A program made the translations under genes and the position numbers. A stretch of 64,000 nucleotides of DNA from Pseudomonas azotoformans (GTDB lineage Bacteria > Pseudomonadota > Gammaproteobacteria > Pseudomonadales > Pseudomonadaceae), in NCBI RefSeq assembly GCF_900103345.1, contig NZ_LT629702.1, positions 3,844,001 to 3,908,000 on the forward strand, written 5' to 3'. Of the stretch, positions 22,160 through 30,589 are shown one piece after another (position 1 is the stretch's first letter; every line of letters starts with the position of its first letter). The notes under the pieces were generated by a model. It was not told the origin of the DNA. It ran no database searches and worked only from the letters and a program-made list of their open reading frames with translations.

Positions 22160-22870
22160 ATGCTTAACTGGCGCAATAAACGACTCAGTACGCTGGAAGG
22201 TGAGAACGAGGTCATCAGCGTATTTGAACTGACTGTCAACAAAACCTACGAACTCGGCTTCCAAAACTGTTCCTTCAAGATGAGTTCTCAACTCCCAAAG
22301 AGCCAAATCAAACCCATAGAATTTACAAACTATTCAAACGAATGGAAAAAACTCTACGACCAAGCGCATTACTTCGATGTAGACCCCGTAGTAAAGCATT
22401 GCAAGGAATGTGTATTACCCATTGTCTGGCAGGAGGAAACATTCAAAGACGTGCCCAGCCTTTGGTCTTTGGCCCAAACCTTAGGCGTACACAAAGCGTT
22501 GACCATCAGCGTGCATGATTTCCGAGGAGTGTTCAGCATGCTGACGTTGAGCCGTGGCAAGGGTGACATCAGCCCGGAAGAATTGTATGAAAAAGCGGGA
22601 ATGGTGTTATGGCTCTGTCACGCCATGCATGCCGTACTGGCGCAGAAATTTGCCGAAAAACCCAGCGTCAACCCCGTAAACAAATTGACTCCGCGGGAAA
22701 CGGAAGTCCTCATGTGGTCAGGCAAGGGCAAGACTGCGGCGGATATCGCCGCCATTCTTTGCTTGTCCGAGCGTACGGTGGGTTTTCATGTGTGCAGTTG
22801 CCTCAAGAAACTGGGGGTCAACAACAAGATCGCCGCCGTGCTTCGCGCTGCGCAGGAAGGGATTATTTAA
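22160..22870 (+). CDS. ppoR: LuxR solo PpoR (AHL-responsive transcription factor)
   Basis: 236 residues. N-terminal autoinducer-binding domain and C-terminal LuxR HTH (TPRETEVLMWSGKGKTAADI). Aligning by spacing to TraR, the AHL pocket residues are all present: Trp57 and Tyr61 in EWKKLY, Asp70-Pro71 in DVDPVV and Trp85 in IVW. No luxI-type synthase is in the window, so it is a solo. In P. putida the orthologue, with the same neighbours, binds acyl-homoserine lactones. The ATG follows GGAGA; the frame extends 40 codons upstream without a supporting site. Confidence 0.88.
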   Translation: MLNWRNKRLSTLEGENEVISVFELTVNKTYELGFQNCSFKMSSQLPKSQIKPIEFTNYSNEWKKLYDQAHYFDVDPVVKHCKECVLPIVWQEETFKDVPSLWSLAQTLGVHKALTISVHDFRGVFSMLTLSRGKGDISPEELYEKAGMVLWLCHAMHAVLAQKFAEKPSVNPVNKLTPRETEVLMWSGKGKTAADIAAILCLSERTVGFHVCSCLKKLGVNNKIAAVLRAAQEGII

Positions 22871-23030
22871 CCGGCCAAGAAACACCACATGTAATCCCGC
22901 TGAAATAAACGTAACATTTACCGCCCATTCTGAGTGTTGAGCCGCCCCTCCGGGGGGTAGCCCGTAGTGCACTCAGACGGTTCGGCCGCCAGAGTCGAAC
23001 ACCCATTGTTTACCCAGAGCCTCCCCCGCC

Positions 23031-24155
23031 ATGCCCCTGCTCGAAAGCCCCTTTGCCCAGCTCGATCTGATCCGCCAGCCAGAGCAACACAACGATCCGC
23101 TGCAAGCCTTCGATGCCGCCGACGAGTACCTGCTCAGCCATTTGGCCGAACAGCAGCCGGCCGCACACACCCGGGTGCTGGTGCTCAATGACAGCTTCGG
23201 CGCCCTTGCCGCCAGCCTTCAGGGCCAGGTGCAGGTGACCTCCAGTGGCGACTCGTTCCTGGCGGCGCAAGGCCTGGAAAAAAACCTGGTGCGCAACGCC
23301 AAGGCGTTCGACGCTGTACGGTTCATCCCCGCCAGCCACCTCCCCACCGGGCCATTTGACCGCGTGCTGATCCGCGTACCCAAAACCCTGGCATTGCTGG
23401 AAGAACAACTGATCCGCTTGCAAGGCCAGCTCGCCCCAGGCGCCGAAGTGATCGCCGGGGCGATGATCAAGCATTTGCCACGGGCGGCGGGCGAGTTGTT
23501 GGAACGCTATATCGGGCCGATGCACGCATCGCTTGCGGTAAAAAAGGCGCGATTGCTGATCGCCACCGCAGAGGATCGCCCCGCTGCCGTCTCGCCCTAC
23601 CCCACCCGCTACGCCCTGGACACACCGGCGATCGAGCTGCTGAACCACGCCAACGTGTTCTGCCGTGAAAGCCTGGACATCGGCACCCGCGCGTTCCTGC
23701 CCCACCTGCCGAAAAACCTGGGCAACGCCCGCGTGGCAGACCTGGGTTGCGGCAACGGCGTACTGGCGATTGCCAGCGCCCTGCAAAACCCCGAAGCGCA
23801 TTACACCTTGGTGGACGAGTCCTACATGGCCGTGCAGTCGGCGCTGGAGAACTGGCAAGCCGCCCTCGGTGAACGTGATGTGGTGGTGCGTGCCGCCGAC
23901 GGCCTGGCCGGGCAAGAGCCACAATCCCTGGACGTGGTGCTGTGCAACCCACCGTTCCACCAGCAGCAGGTGGTTGGTGATTTCCTCGCCTGGCGCATGT
24001 TCCAGCAGGCACGGGAAGCACTGGTGGTGGGCGGCGCCCTCTATATAGTCGGCAACCGACATTTGGGTTATCACACCAAGCTGGCGCGCCTGTTCCGGGG
24101 TGTCGAGCAAGTCGCCACCACGCCGAAGTTCGTGATCCTCAAGGCGCGCAAATAA
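23031..24155 (+). CDS. rlmG: 23S rRNA (guanine-1835-N2)-methyltransferase RlmG
   Basis: 374 residues. The N-terminal half is a degenerate methyltransferase-like domain (DAADEYLL, VLNDSFGALA, RVPKTLALLEEQL) and the C-terminal half is the active SAM domain with DLGCGNGVLAI and the catalytic NPPFHQQ. The overall pattern fits RlmG rather than its relative RsmC. It uses SAM to modify G1835 of 23S rRNA. It begins 160 bases after ppoR on the same strand. Confidence 0.9.
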   Translation: MPLLESPFAQLDLIRQPEQHNDPLQAFDAADEYLLSHLAEQQPAAHTRVLVLNDSFGALAASLQGQVQVTSSGDSFLAAQGLEKNLVRNAKAFDAVRFIPASHLPTGPFDRVLIRVPKTLALLEEQLIRLQGQLAPGAEVIAGAMIKHLPRAAGELLERYIGPMHASLAVKKARLLIATAEDRPAAVSPYPTRYALDTPAIELLNHANVFCRESLDIGTRAFLPHLPKNLGNARVADLGCGNGVLAIASALQNPEAHYTLVDESYMAVQSALENWQAALGERDVVVRAADGLAGQEPQSLDVVLCNPPFHQQQVVGDFLAWRMFQQAREALVVGGALYIVGNRHLGYHTKLARLFRGVEQVATTPKFVILKARK

Positions 24156-24186
24156 AAAAACCCTGCTTCTCTCGCAAGAAGCAGGG
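24154..24186 (-). terminator. Rho-independent terminator of the cio operon
   Basis: On the minus strand CCCTGCTTCT pairs with AGAAGCAGGG around a six-base loop and is followed by seven T. It lies 36 bases beyond the stop of the small DUF2474 gene. Its T-run overlaps the rlmG stop codon. Confidence 0.85.
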
Positions 24187-24221
24187 CTGGAAAGCCGGGC
24201 CGCAAAGCCCGGATCGGGATA

Positions 24222-24389
24222 TCAGTGAGTGGTCAGGCCGGCCGCATTCATAAACATGCGCATCAGGCTGGCCACGACGAACAGGGCCAGCACACTGCCG
24301 GTCCAGATCATCGCCAGCCACCCCAGGCGCCGCCACAATGGCTGCTTCTCGGCCTGTTCAATCTCGTGCAACGAAGGTTTGCCGGACAT
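24222..24389 (-). CDS. DUF2474 small membrane protein of the Cio oxidase operon
   Basis: 55 residues: MSGKPSLHEIEQAEKQPLWR, then one transmembrane helix (WLAMIWTGSVLALFVVASLM) and a short tail ending AAGLTTH. A strong GGAGGG precedes the ATG. It begins 12 bases after cioB on the same strand. Members of DUF2474 typically follow cyanide-insensitive bd-type oxidase genes, analogous in size and position to CydX, and may stabilise the complex; this function is inferred. It is short enough to be missed by length-filtered gene calls. Confidence 0.88.
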   Translation of the reverse strand: MSGKPSLHEIEQAEKQPLWRRLGWLAMIWTGSVLALFVVASLMRMFMNAAGLTTH

Positions 24390-24401
24390 GAAACGACCCT
24401 C

Positions 24402-25409
24402 CTAGTGATAACCGTCTTCGTGGGTGACCTTGCCGCGGAACACGTAGTAGCTCCAGAAGGTATAGCCCAGGATGAACGGGATAATGAACAGCGTACCCAC
24501 CAGCATGAAGCCCTGGCTTTGCGGCGGCGCGGCAGCATCCCAAATTGAGACTGACGGCGGGATAATGTTCGGCCACAGGCTGATACCCAAACCGCTGTAG
24601 CCCAGGAAGATCAGCACCAGCGTCAGCAGGAACGGCGTGTAGTGCGCATTACGGGCCACCGCGCGGATCAGCCCATACATGGTCACCAGCACCAGGATCG
24701 GCACTGGCAGGAACCAGAACAGGTTCGGCAGGGTGAACCAGCGCGAGGCGATTTCCGGGTGCGTCAACGGCGTCCAGATACTCACGATGCCGATCACCGC
24801 CAGCACCACGAAGGCCAATGGCCGCGCCAGATTGTGCATCTTTTCCTGCAACGAGCCTTCGGTCTTCATGATCAGCCAGGTGCAGCCGAGCAACGCATAA
24901 GCCACGATCAGCGCCACGCCGCAGAACATCGTGAACGGCGTGAGCCAGTCCAGCGAACCGCCGGCAAACTGGCGATTCACCACTGGAATGCCATCGATGA
25001 ACGCACCCAGCGCCACGCCCTGGAAGAATGTTGCCGCCAGCGAGCCGCCAATGAATGCCTTGTCCCACAGGTGACGCTTGTGGTCCTTGGCCTTGAAGCG
25101 GAATTCGAAGGCTACACCGCGGAAGATCAGCCCGATCAGCATCAGGATCAGCGGCAGGTACAGCGCCGACAGCACCACCGAATAGGCCAGCGGGAACGCA
25201 CCGAACAACGCCGCGCCACCGAGTACCAGCCAGGTTTCGTTACCATCCCACACCGGGGCCACGGTGTTCATCATCACATCACGGTCGGTCTTGCCCGGGA
25301 TAAACGGAAACAGGATGCCGATACCCAGGTCGAAACCGTCCATGACCACGTACATCATGATGCCGAAGATGATGATCACGGCCCAGATCAGCGGAAGATC
25401 AATACCCAT
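24402..25409 (-). CDS. cioB: Cyanide-insensitive terminal oxidase subunit II (bd-type)
   Basis: 335 residues, about eight or nine membrane helices. The N-terminal DLPLIWAVIIIFGIMMYVVMD-type helix with GFDLGIG and the PVWDGNETWLVLGG loop are hallmarks of CydB/CioB. With CioA it oxidises quinol and reduces oxygen in the inner membrane. The ATG at 25407-25409 lies one base after the cioA stop, so the pair is translationally coupled. Confidence 0.93.
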   Translation of the reverse strand: MGIDLPLIWAVIIIFGIMMYVVMDGFDLGIGILFPFIPGKTDRDVMMNTVAPVWDGNETWLVLGGAALFGAFPLAYSVVLSALYLPLILMLIGLIFRGVAFEFRFKAKDHKRHLWDKAFIGGSLAATFFQGVALGAFIDGIPVVNRQFAGGSLDWLTPFTMFCGVALIVAYALLGCTWLIMKTEGSLQEKMHNLARPLAFVVLAVIGIVSIWTPLTHPEIASRWFTLPNLFWFLPVPILVLVTMYGLIRAVARNAHYTPFLLTLVLIFLGYSGLGISLWPNIIPPSVSIWDAAAPPQSQGFMLVGTLFIIPFILGYTFWSYYVFRGKVTHEDGYH

Positions 25410-25410
25410 C

Positions 25411-26850
25411 TCAATGCCCCTTGTGCTGGATGTGGGTGTGGTCGTCATCGCTGCCATCATCGGCGGCGGACAACGGACGGGCCGGTGTACGTTTCTGGCC
25501 AGGGCCACCGTGGGTGGGCTCGCTGCCTTCATGGGTCTGAGGCCCTTTGCGCACCAGGCGCATCATGTAGCCCAGGCCTGCGCCGAACAGCGCGAAGTAC
25601 ACCACCACGAACAACACCAGGGTGATGGTCATCTGCGCCAGGCTATGCCCGGAGGACGCGTCCGCCGTGCGCATCAAGCCGTAGACCACCCACGGCTGGC
25701 GGCCGATCTCGGTGGTGAACCAACCTGCAAGAATCGCGATCAGGCCGGACGGCCCCATCCACAACGCCAGGTACAGGAACGGCTTGGACGTGTACATCTT
25801 GTCGCCCCGGCGCAGCCAGAGGCTGAACAGGCCAGTGAAGATCATCAGGAAGCCCAGGCCGACCATGACCCGGAACGACCAGAATACGATGGTCGAGTTG
25901 GGGCGGTCTTCCGGTGGAAACTCCTTGAGGGCCGGCACCTGTTTGTCCAGGGAGTGGGTAAGAATCAGGCTGCCCAGGTACGGGATTTCCACCGCGTACT
26001 TGGTTTTCTCGGCTTTCATGTCGGGCCAGCCGAAGAGGATCAACGGCGTCGGTTCATTGCCGATGTTTTCCCAGTGGCCTTCAATCGCGGCGATTTTCGC
26101 CGGTTGGTGCTTCAAGGTATTGAGGCCATGGAAGTCGCCGATCACCGCCTGGATGGGCGCAACAATCAGGGCCATCCACATCGCCATCGAGAGCATCTTG
26201 CGGATCGCCGGGTTGTCCTTGCCGCGCAGCAAGTGCCAGGCCGCCGAGGAACCGACGAAGAACGCAGTGGCCACGAAGGCTGCCGTGGCCATGTGCGCCA
26301 GGCGATAGGGGAACGATGGGTTGAAGACCACGGCGAACCAGTCGGTCGGGATCACCCGGCCATCGATGATTTCAAAGCCCTGGGGCGTCTGCATCCAGCT
26401 GTTGGACGAGAGGATCCAGAACGTGGAAATCAGCGTACCCACGGCCACCATCACGGTGGAGAAAAAGTGCAGGTTGCGCCCGACCTTGTTCCAGCCGAAC
26501 AGCATCACGCCGAGGAAACCGGCTTCGAGGAAGAAGGCCGTGAGCACTTCGTACGTGAGCAGCGGGCCGGTGACGGCGCCGGCAAAGTCCGAGAAGCGGC
26601 TCCAGTTGGTGCCGAACTGGTAGGCCATGACCAAACCGGACACCACACCCATGCCGAAGTTGACGGCAAAGATCTTCGACCAGAAGTGGTAGAGGTCACG
26701 GTAGGTGTCGTTGTGGGTCTTGAGCCACAAGCCTTCCAGCACCGCGAGGTAACTGGCCAGGCCGATGGTGATCGCCGGGAACAGGATGTGGAAAGAGATG
26801 GTGAACGCAAATTGAATTCGGGCGAGATCGAGCGCCTCCAAACCGAACAT
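25411..26850 (-). CDS. cioA: Cyanide-insensitive terminal oxidase subunit I (bd-type)
   Basis: 479 residues, about nine membrane helices. Heme ligand His is in FTISFHILFPAITIG near the N-terminus; RLAHMATAAF carries the second, and GRQPW, the quinol-oxidase signature, is present. The Q-loop is short, as in CIO-type enzymes. The C-terminal tail is His-rich and hydrophilic. The ATG at 26850 is used; 20 codons of upstream frame are not family-like. An exact ANR box is 159 bases upstream. In P. aeruginosa CIO supports respiration during cyanide production. Confidence 0.93.
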   Translation of the reverse strand: MFGLEALDLARIQFAFTISFHILFPAITIGLASYLAVLEGLWLKTHNDTYRDLYHFWSKIFAVNFGMGVVSGLVMAYQFGTNWSRFSDFAGAVTGPLLTYEVLTAFFLEAGFLGVMLFGWNKVGRNLHFFSTVMVAVGTLISTFWILSSNSWMQTPQGFEIIDGRVIPTDWFAVVFNPSFPYRLAHMATAAFVATAFFVGSSAAWHLLRGKDNPAIRKMLSMAMWMALIVAPIQAVIGDFHGLNTLKHQPAKIAAIEGHWENIGNEPTPLILFGWPDMKAEKTKYAVEIPYLGSLILTHSLDKQVPALKEFPPEDRPNSTIVFWSFRVMVGLGFLMIFTGLFSLWLRRGDKMYTSKPFLYLALWMGPSGLIAILAGWFTTEIGRQPWVVYGLMRTADASSGHSLAQMTITLVLFVVVYFALFGAGLGYMMRLVRKGPQTHEGSEPTHGGPGQKRTPARPLSAADDGSDDDHTHIQHKGH

Positions 26851-27008
26851 ATGTCTTCCTCTGTCAGGTAATACCGGCTGCTGGCGGGAGCCTGCACCCA
26901 CTGCCCCCACGGATATGGAGCCTGGCGAATTTCGATTCGTTTCTTTTTTTCAACCAACCGCGTAGGGAATCTGGCCCTGAGGCCGCCAGGCCGATGCCCG
27001 GGCGGGCA

Positions 27009-27022
27009 TTGATCTGGATCAA
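27009..27022. promoter_or_regulatory. ANR/FNR box upstream of cioA
   Basis: TTGATCTGGATCAA matches the ANR/FNR consensus TTGAT-N4-ATCAA at every specified base. It lies in the 320-bp divergent region between cioA (minus) and the MFS gene (plus), which has no gene. ANR represses cioAB in P. aeruginosa. Confidence 0.8.
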
Positions 27023-27122
27023 GCATTGCTGAAAGAGTAGTCCCATTTTCAGGATTGAACTGTGTGGTCTTTTGCCGCGTGACAGACTGCCTCAGCTCAG
27101 TTGTTGCAACTATCTGTTACAA

Positions 27123-27141
27123 CTTAATGATAATCTCGGCG
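27123..27141. promoter_or_regulatory. Fur-like sequence upstream of the EntS-like exporter
   Basis: It contains AATGATAATC (27126-27135), ten consecutive bases of the 19-bp Fur consensus, but its right half is poor (about 11 of 19 overall). It lies 30-48 bases before the MFS start codon. Confidence 0.35.
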
Positions 27142-27170
27142 TTCCCTCCGGCTCTGATCTGAATTCCCCG

Positions 27171-28409
27171 ATGCCTAGCGAACCCGCGTTGCTGTTGCGT
27201 CACCACCGCCCTTTCATCGCGTTCTGGCTGGCGCGCATCTTCACCGCCAGCGGCTTCCAGATGCTCACCGTGGCCATCGGCTGGAACCTCTACCAACTGA
27301 CCGGCAATGTGCTGGACCTGGGGTTGGTCGGCCTGGTGGAGTTCGTACCTCGCGTGCTGTTCATGTTGCACACCGGGCACGTGGCCGACCGCTATGAGCG
27401 GCGCAAGGTGGCCGCCATCTGCCAGACCGTGCAGGCGCTGATTGCCCTGAGCCTGGCCATCGGCGGCCTGACCGGCAGCGTGACCCGCGAGATGATCTTT
27501 ATCCTCGCCTTCCTGCTCGGCGCTGCGCGCTCCTTTGAAATGCCCACCACCCAGGCGATGCTGCCGAGCATCGTGCCCAGCGCGCTGTTCCCGAGGGCCG
27601 TGGCTTCATCGCAGTCTGCCCAGCAATTGGCAACCATTGTCGCGCCGGCGCTCGGCGGTTTGCTCTATGCGTTCGGCAGCGTATGGGTGTATGGCCCCAC
27701 CGTGGTGCTTTACCTCATTGCCTGCATGCTGACCCTCAACCTGCCCGCCCGCCAGACTCCGCTCAACAAGGGCAAGGCCACCCTGGATTCGCTGCTGGCC
27801 GGCATCCGTTTTATCCGCAGCCGCCCGGACATCCTCGGCGCCATCTCCCTCGATCTGTTTGCCGTGCTGCTGGGCGGCGCGACCGCTTTGCTGCCGGTGT
27901 TCGCCAAGGACATCCTGCTGACCGGCGCCTGGGGCCTGGGCCTGCTGCGCTCGGCGCCGGCGGTGGGCGCGTTGTTGATGTCGCTGTGGCTGGCGCGGTT
28001 CTCGGTGGACCGCCATGTGGGCCGCGTAATGTTCACTGCTGTAGGCGTGTTCGGCGTGGCGACTATCGCCTTCGGCCTGTCCACCTCCTTCTGGTTTTCC
28101 CTGGCGGTGCTGGTGGTACTGGGGGCGGCGGATATGATCAGCATGGTCATCCGTGCGTCGTTTGTGCAGTTGGAAACCCCGGATGAAATGCGCGGCCGCG
28201 TCAGTGCGGTCAACGGCCTGTTTATCGGCGCATCCAACCAGTTGGGTGAGTTCGAATCGGGCATTACCGCCCACTGGTTCGGCACCGTTCCCGCCGTGGT
28301 CATGGGCGGGATCGGTACGCTGGTGGTGACGGGCGTGTGGATCAAGCTGTTCCCGACCCTGGCGAATCGGGATCGCATGCACGTACCGGTGGAAGAAGCG
28401 AAGGTCTAG
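27171..28409 (+). CDS. MFS exporter, EntS-like
   Basis: 412 residues, 12 predicted membrane helices. The N-terminal pattern (FIAFWLARIFTASGFQMLTV), GHVADRYERRKVA loop and RAVASSQSAQQLATIVAPALGG match the MFS_3 group that includes the enterobactin exporter EntS. Substrate is unknown; no siderophore biosynthesis genes adjoin it. The ATG at 27171 is taken because the first helix begins about 12 residues later; the ribosome site is weak. The stop overlaps that of paoC inside CTAG. A partial Fur box lies just upstream. Confidence 0.8.
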   Translation: MPSEPALLLRHHRPFIAFWLARIFTASGFQMLTVAIGWNLYQLTGNVLDLGLVGLVEFVPRVLFMLHTGHVADRYERRKVAAICQTVQALIALSLAIGGLTGSVTREMIFILAFLLGAARSFEMPTTQAMLPSIVPSALFPRAVASSQSAQQLATIVAPALGGLLYAFGSVWVYGPTVVLYLIACMLTLNLPARQTPLNKGKATLDSLLAGIRFIRSRPDILGAISLDLFAVLLGGATALLPVFAKDILLTGAWGLGLLRSAPAVGALLMSLWLARFSVDRHVGRVMFTAVGVFGVATIAFGLSTSFWFSLAVLVVLGAADMISMVIRASFVQLETPDEMRGRVSAVNGLFIGASNQLGEFESGITAHWFGTVPAVVMGGIGTLVVTGVWIKLFPTLANRDRMHVPVEEAKV

Positions 28410-30589
28410 AGCACCTTGTCCAGGGTGATGGGAAATTCCCGCACCCGTTTGCCGGTGGCGTGATAAATCGCGTTCGCCACCGCCGCCGCTACGCCGACAA
28501 TGCCGATCTCTCCCACGCCCTTGGACCCGAGGGCGTTGACGATCTCGTCATGTTCCTCGACAAACACCACGTCGATCTCGCCAATGTCCGCGTTCACCGG
28601 GATGTGGTATTCGGCCAGGCTGTGGTTCATGAAGCGCCCCAACTGATGATCGGTCTGGGTTTCTTCATGCAGGGCCATGCCGATGCCCCACACCACCCCG
28701 CCGAGAATCTGGCTGCGGGCCATCTTGGGGTTGACCACGCGCCCGGCGGCAATCGCACTGACCACCCGGCGGACCTTGACGGTGCCCAGGTCCTCATCCA
28801 CCTGCACCTCAACGAAGACGGCCGAATGGGTGGCGGTGCTGTAGCCCTCGCGTTTTTTGTCGGGCTCGCTGTCGACCTGCACCTCCAGCGCGTCCTCGCC
28901 GCTGTCCTTGACCAACTGCGCCAACGACACACTCACGTCACCGGTGTGCAACTGGCCGTCTGCAAAGCGTACGGATTCTGCCTGCGTGAAGACCGGGTAT
29001 GTCTGCCGGGCAATGGCCAGCAGTTTGCCGGTCAACGCCTCGCAGGCCTGCTGCACCGCCGTGCCCACCGAGGAAACGGTAAAAGAACCACCCTGCAGCG
29101 GTGCGGTGGGCAGTGAGGAATCGCCCAACAAAAAGGTCACGTCGTCGACCGCCACACCACTGGCCTGCGCCGCAATCTGGGTCATCACCGTATAAGTGCC
29201 GGTGCCGACATCGGTGGTGGCGCTGCTGACCGTCAGCTTGCCCTGCGCGTCGATCCGCGCCTTGGCACTGGCCTTCATCTGCATGGCTTCCCACACCCCG
29301 CCGGCCATGCCCCAGCCGATCAACTGGCGACCGTCGCGCATGCTGCGCGGTTCCGGGTTGCGCTGGCTCCAGCCGAAACGCTCGGCACCTTCGCGGTAAC
29401 ATTCGCGCAGGGCCTTGCTCGACCAGGGTTTGTCTTCGTTCTGGTTGCGCTCGGCGTAGTTGATCAACCGCAGTTGCACCGGGTCGATCCCCAAGGCGCA
29501 GGCCAGTTCATCCATGGCGCACTCCAGGCCGATCACCCCGAGCGCTGCGCCAGGCGCGCGCATGTCCAGGGGCGTGAACACGTCCAGAGGCACCAGCTTG
29601 TAGGTCAGTTGCACGTTGTCGCAGTGGTAGAGCATGCCGCTCCACTCCACCACATGCTCACTGAAATCCTCGAAGCGCGAGGTCTGGCCGATGGCAGTGT
29701 GCCCCAGCGCGAGCAAACGGCCGTTGGCAGCGGCGCCCAGCTGCAAACGCTGCAAGGTGCGTGGGCGGTAGCCGAAGGTAAACATCTGTTGGCGGGTCAG
29801 GGTGACGCGCACCGAGCGTTTCAGCGCCAGGGAGGCCATCACCGCCAACGGCAATTGGTACTGCGGGCGCAAGCCAGAGCCAAACGCGCCACCGACGAAC
29901 GCGGCAAAGATGCGCACCTGGCTTTGGTCCAGGCCGAAGACCTTTTGCACATAGGCCTGGCAGTTCTGCGGGCCTTGGGTCTTGTCATGGATATGCAGGG
30001 TGCCGTCCGCCTGATACAGCACAGTGCTGGCGTGGGGTTCCATCGGGTTGTGGTGCTCGATGGGCGTGCTGTAGTGCACGTCGAGACTGACGGCGGCGCC
30101 GGTCCACTCGGCCTGGAAGTTGCCGCGCGGCTTGGGCGGGGTTTGCGGCGAGGCGTAGGCCTGTTCCTGCATGGCCAGCAGGTCGGTTTCGAAGGCTTCG
30201 GTTGCGTACTCGATCTCCACCAGGGAACCGGCATGCCGCGCCAGTTCGAGGTTATCGGCGATCACCAAGGCCAGGGGCTGGCCGCTGTACAGCACGCGGT
30301 CGTTGTACAGCGGGCGGAACGGCGAGCCGTCGGCGGCGTCGGCGTCCTGGAACGCATCGTCGTAGCTGGCGATTTTAGGGCGATTGAGGTGATGGATCAC
30401 CTCCACCACGCCCGGCAGGGCCAGCGCCTTGGAAGCATCGATGCGCAGCACCCGGCCCTTGGCGACGGTGCTGGACACCACGCTGCCATGCAGCAAGCCA
30501 TCCTCGGGAAACTCACCGGCGTAACGCGCCTGGCCGGTGACCTTGAGCAGACCGTCGACCCGGTCCAAGGGTTTGCCGATGGCAGTCAT
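28406..30589 (-). CDS. paoC: Aldehyde dehydrogenase, molybdenum-cofactor subunit (PaoC/YagR type)
   Basis: 727 residues, xanthine-oxidase family large subunit. It has the N-terminal RVDGLLKVTGQARYAGEF segment, GGAFGSGLRPQ in the Moco region, and the near C-terminal KGVGEIGI whose Glu is the catalytic base. It oxidises aldehydes to acids in a heterotrimer with PaoA and PaoB. The ATG overlaps the paoB stop by 4 bases. E. coli PaoABC acts on aromatic aldehydes in the periplasm; the substrate here is not known. Confidence 0.88.
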   Translation of the reverse strand: MTAIGKPLDRVDGLLKVTGQARYAGEFPEDGLLHGSVVSSTVAKGRVLRIDASKALALPGVVEVIHHLNRPKIASYDDAFQDADAADGSPFRPLYNDRVLYSGQPLALVIADNLELARHAGSLVEIEYATEAFETDLLAMQEQAYASPQTPPKPRGNFQAEWTGAAVSLDVHYSTPIEHHNPMEPHASTVLYQADGTLHIHDKTQGPQNCQAYVQKVFGLDQSQVRIFAAFVGGAFGSGLRPQYQLPLAVMASLALKRSVRVTLTRQQMFTFGYRPRTLQRLQLGAAANGRLLALGHTAIGQTSRFEDFSEHVVEWSGMLYHCDNVQLTYKLVPLDVFTPLDMRAPGAALGVIGLECAMDELACALGIDPVQLRLINYAERNQNEDKPWSSKALRECYREGAERFGWSQRNPEPRSMRDGRQLIGWGMAGGVWEAMQMKASAKARIDAQGKLTVSSATTDVGTGTYTVMTQIAAQASGVAVDDVTFLLGDSSLPTAPLQGGSFTVSSVGTAVQQACEALTGKLLAIARQTYPVFTQAESVRFADGQLHTGDVSVSLAQLVKDSGEDALEVQVDSEPDKKREGYSTATHSAVFVEVQVDEDLGTVKVRRVVSAIAAGRVVNPKMARSQILGGVVWGIGMALHEETQTDHQLGRFMNHSLAEYHIPVNADIGEIDVVFVEEHDEIVNALGSKGVGEIGIVGVAAAVANAIYHATGKRVREFPITLDKVL

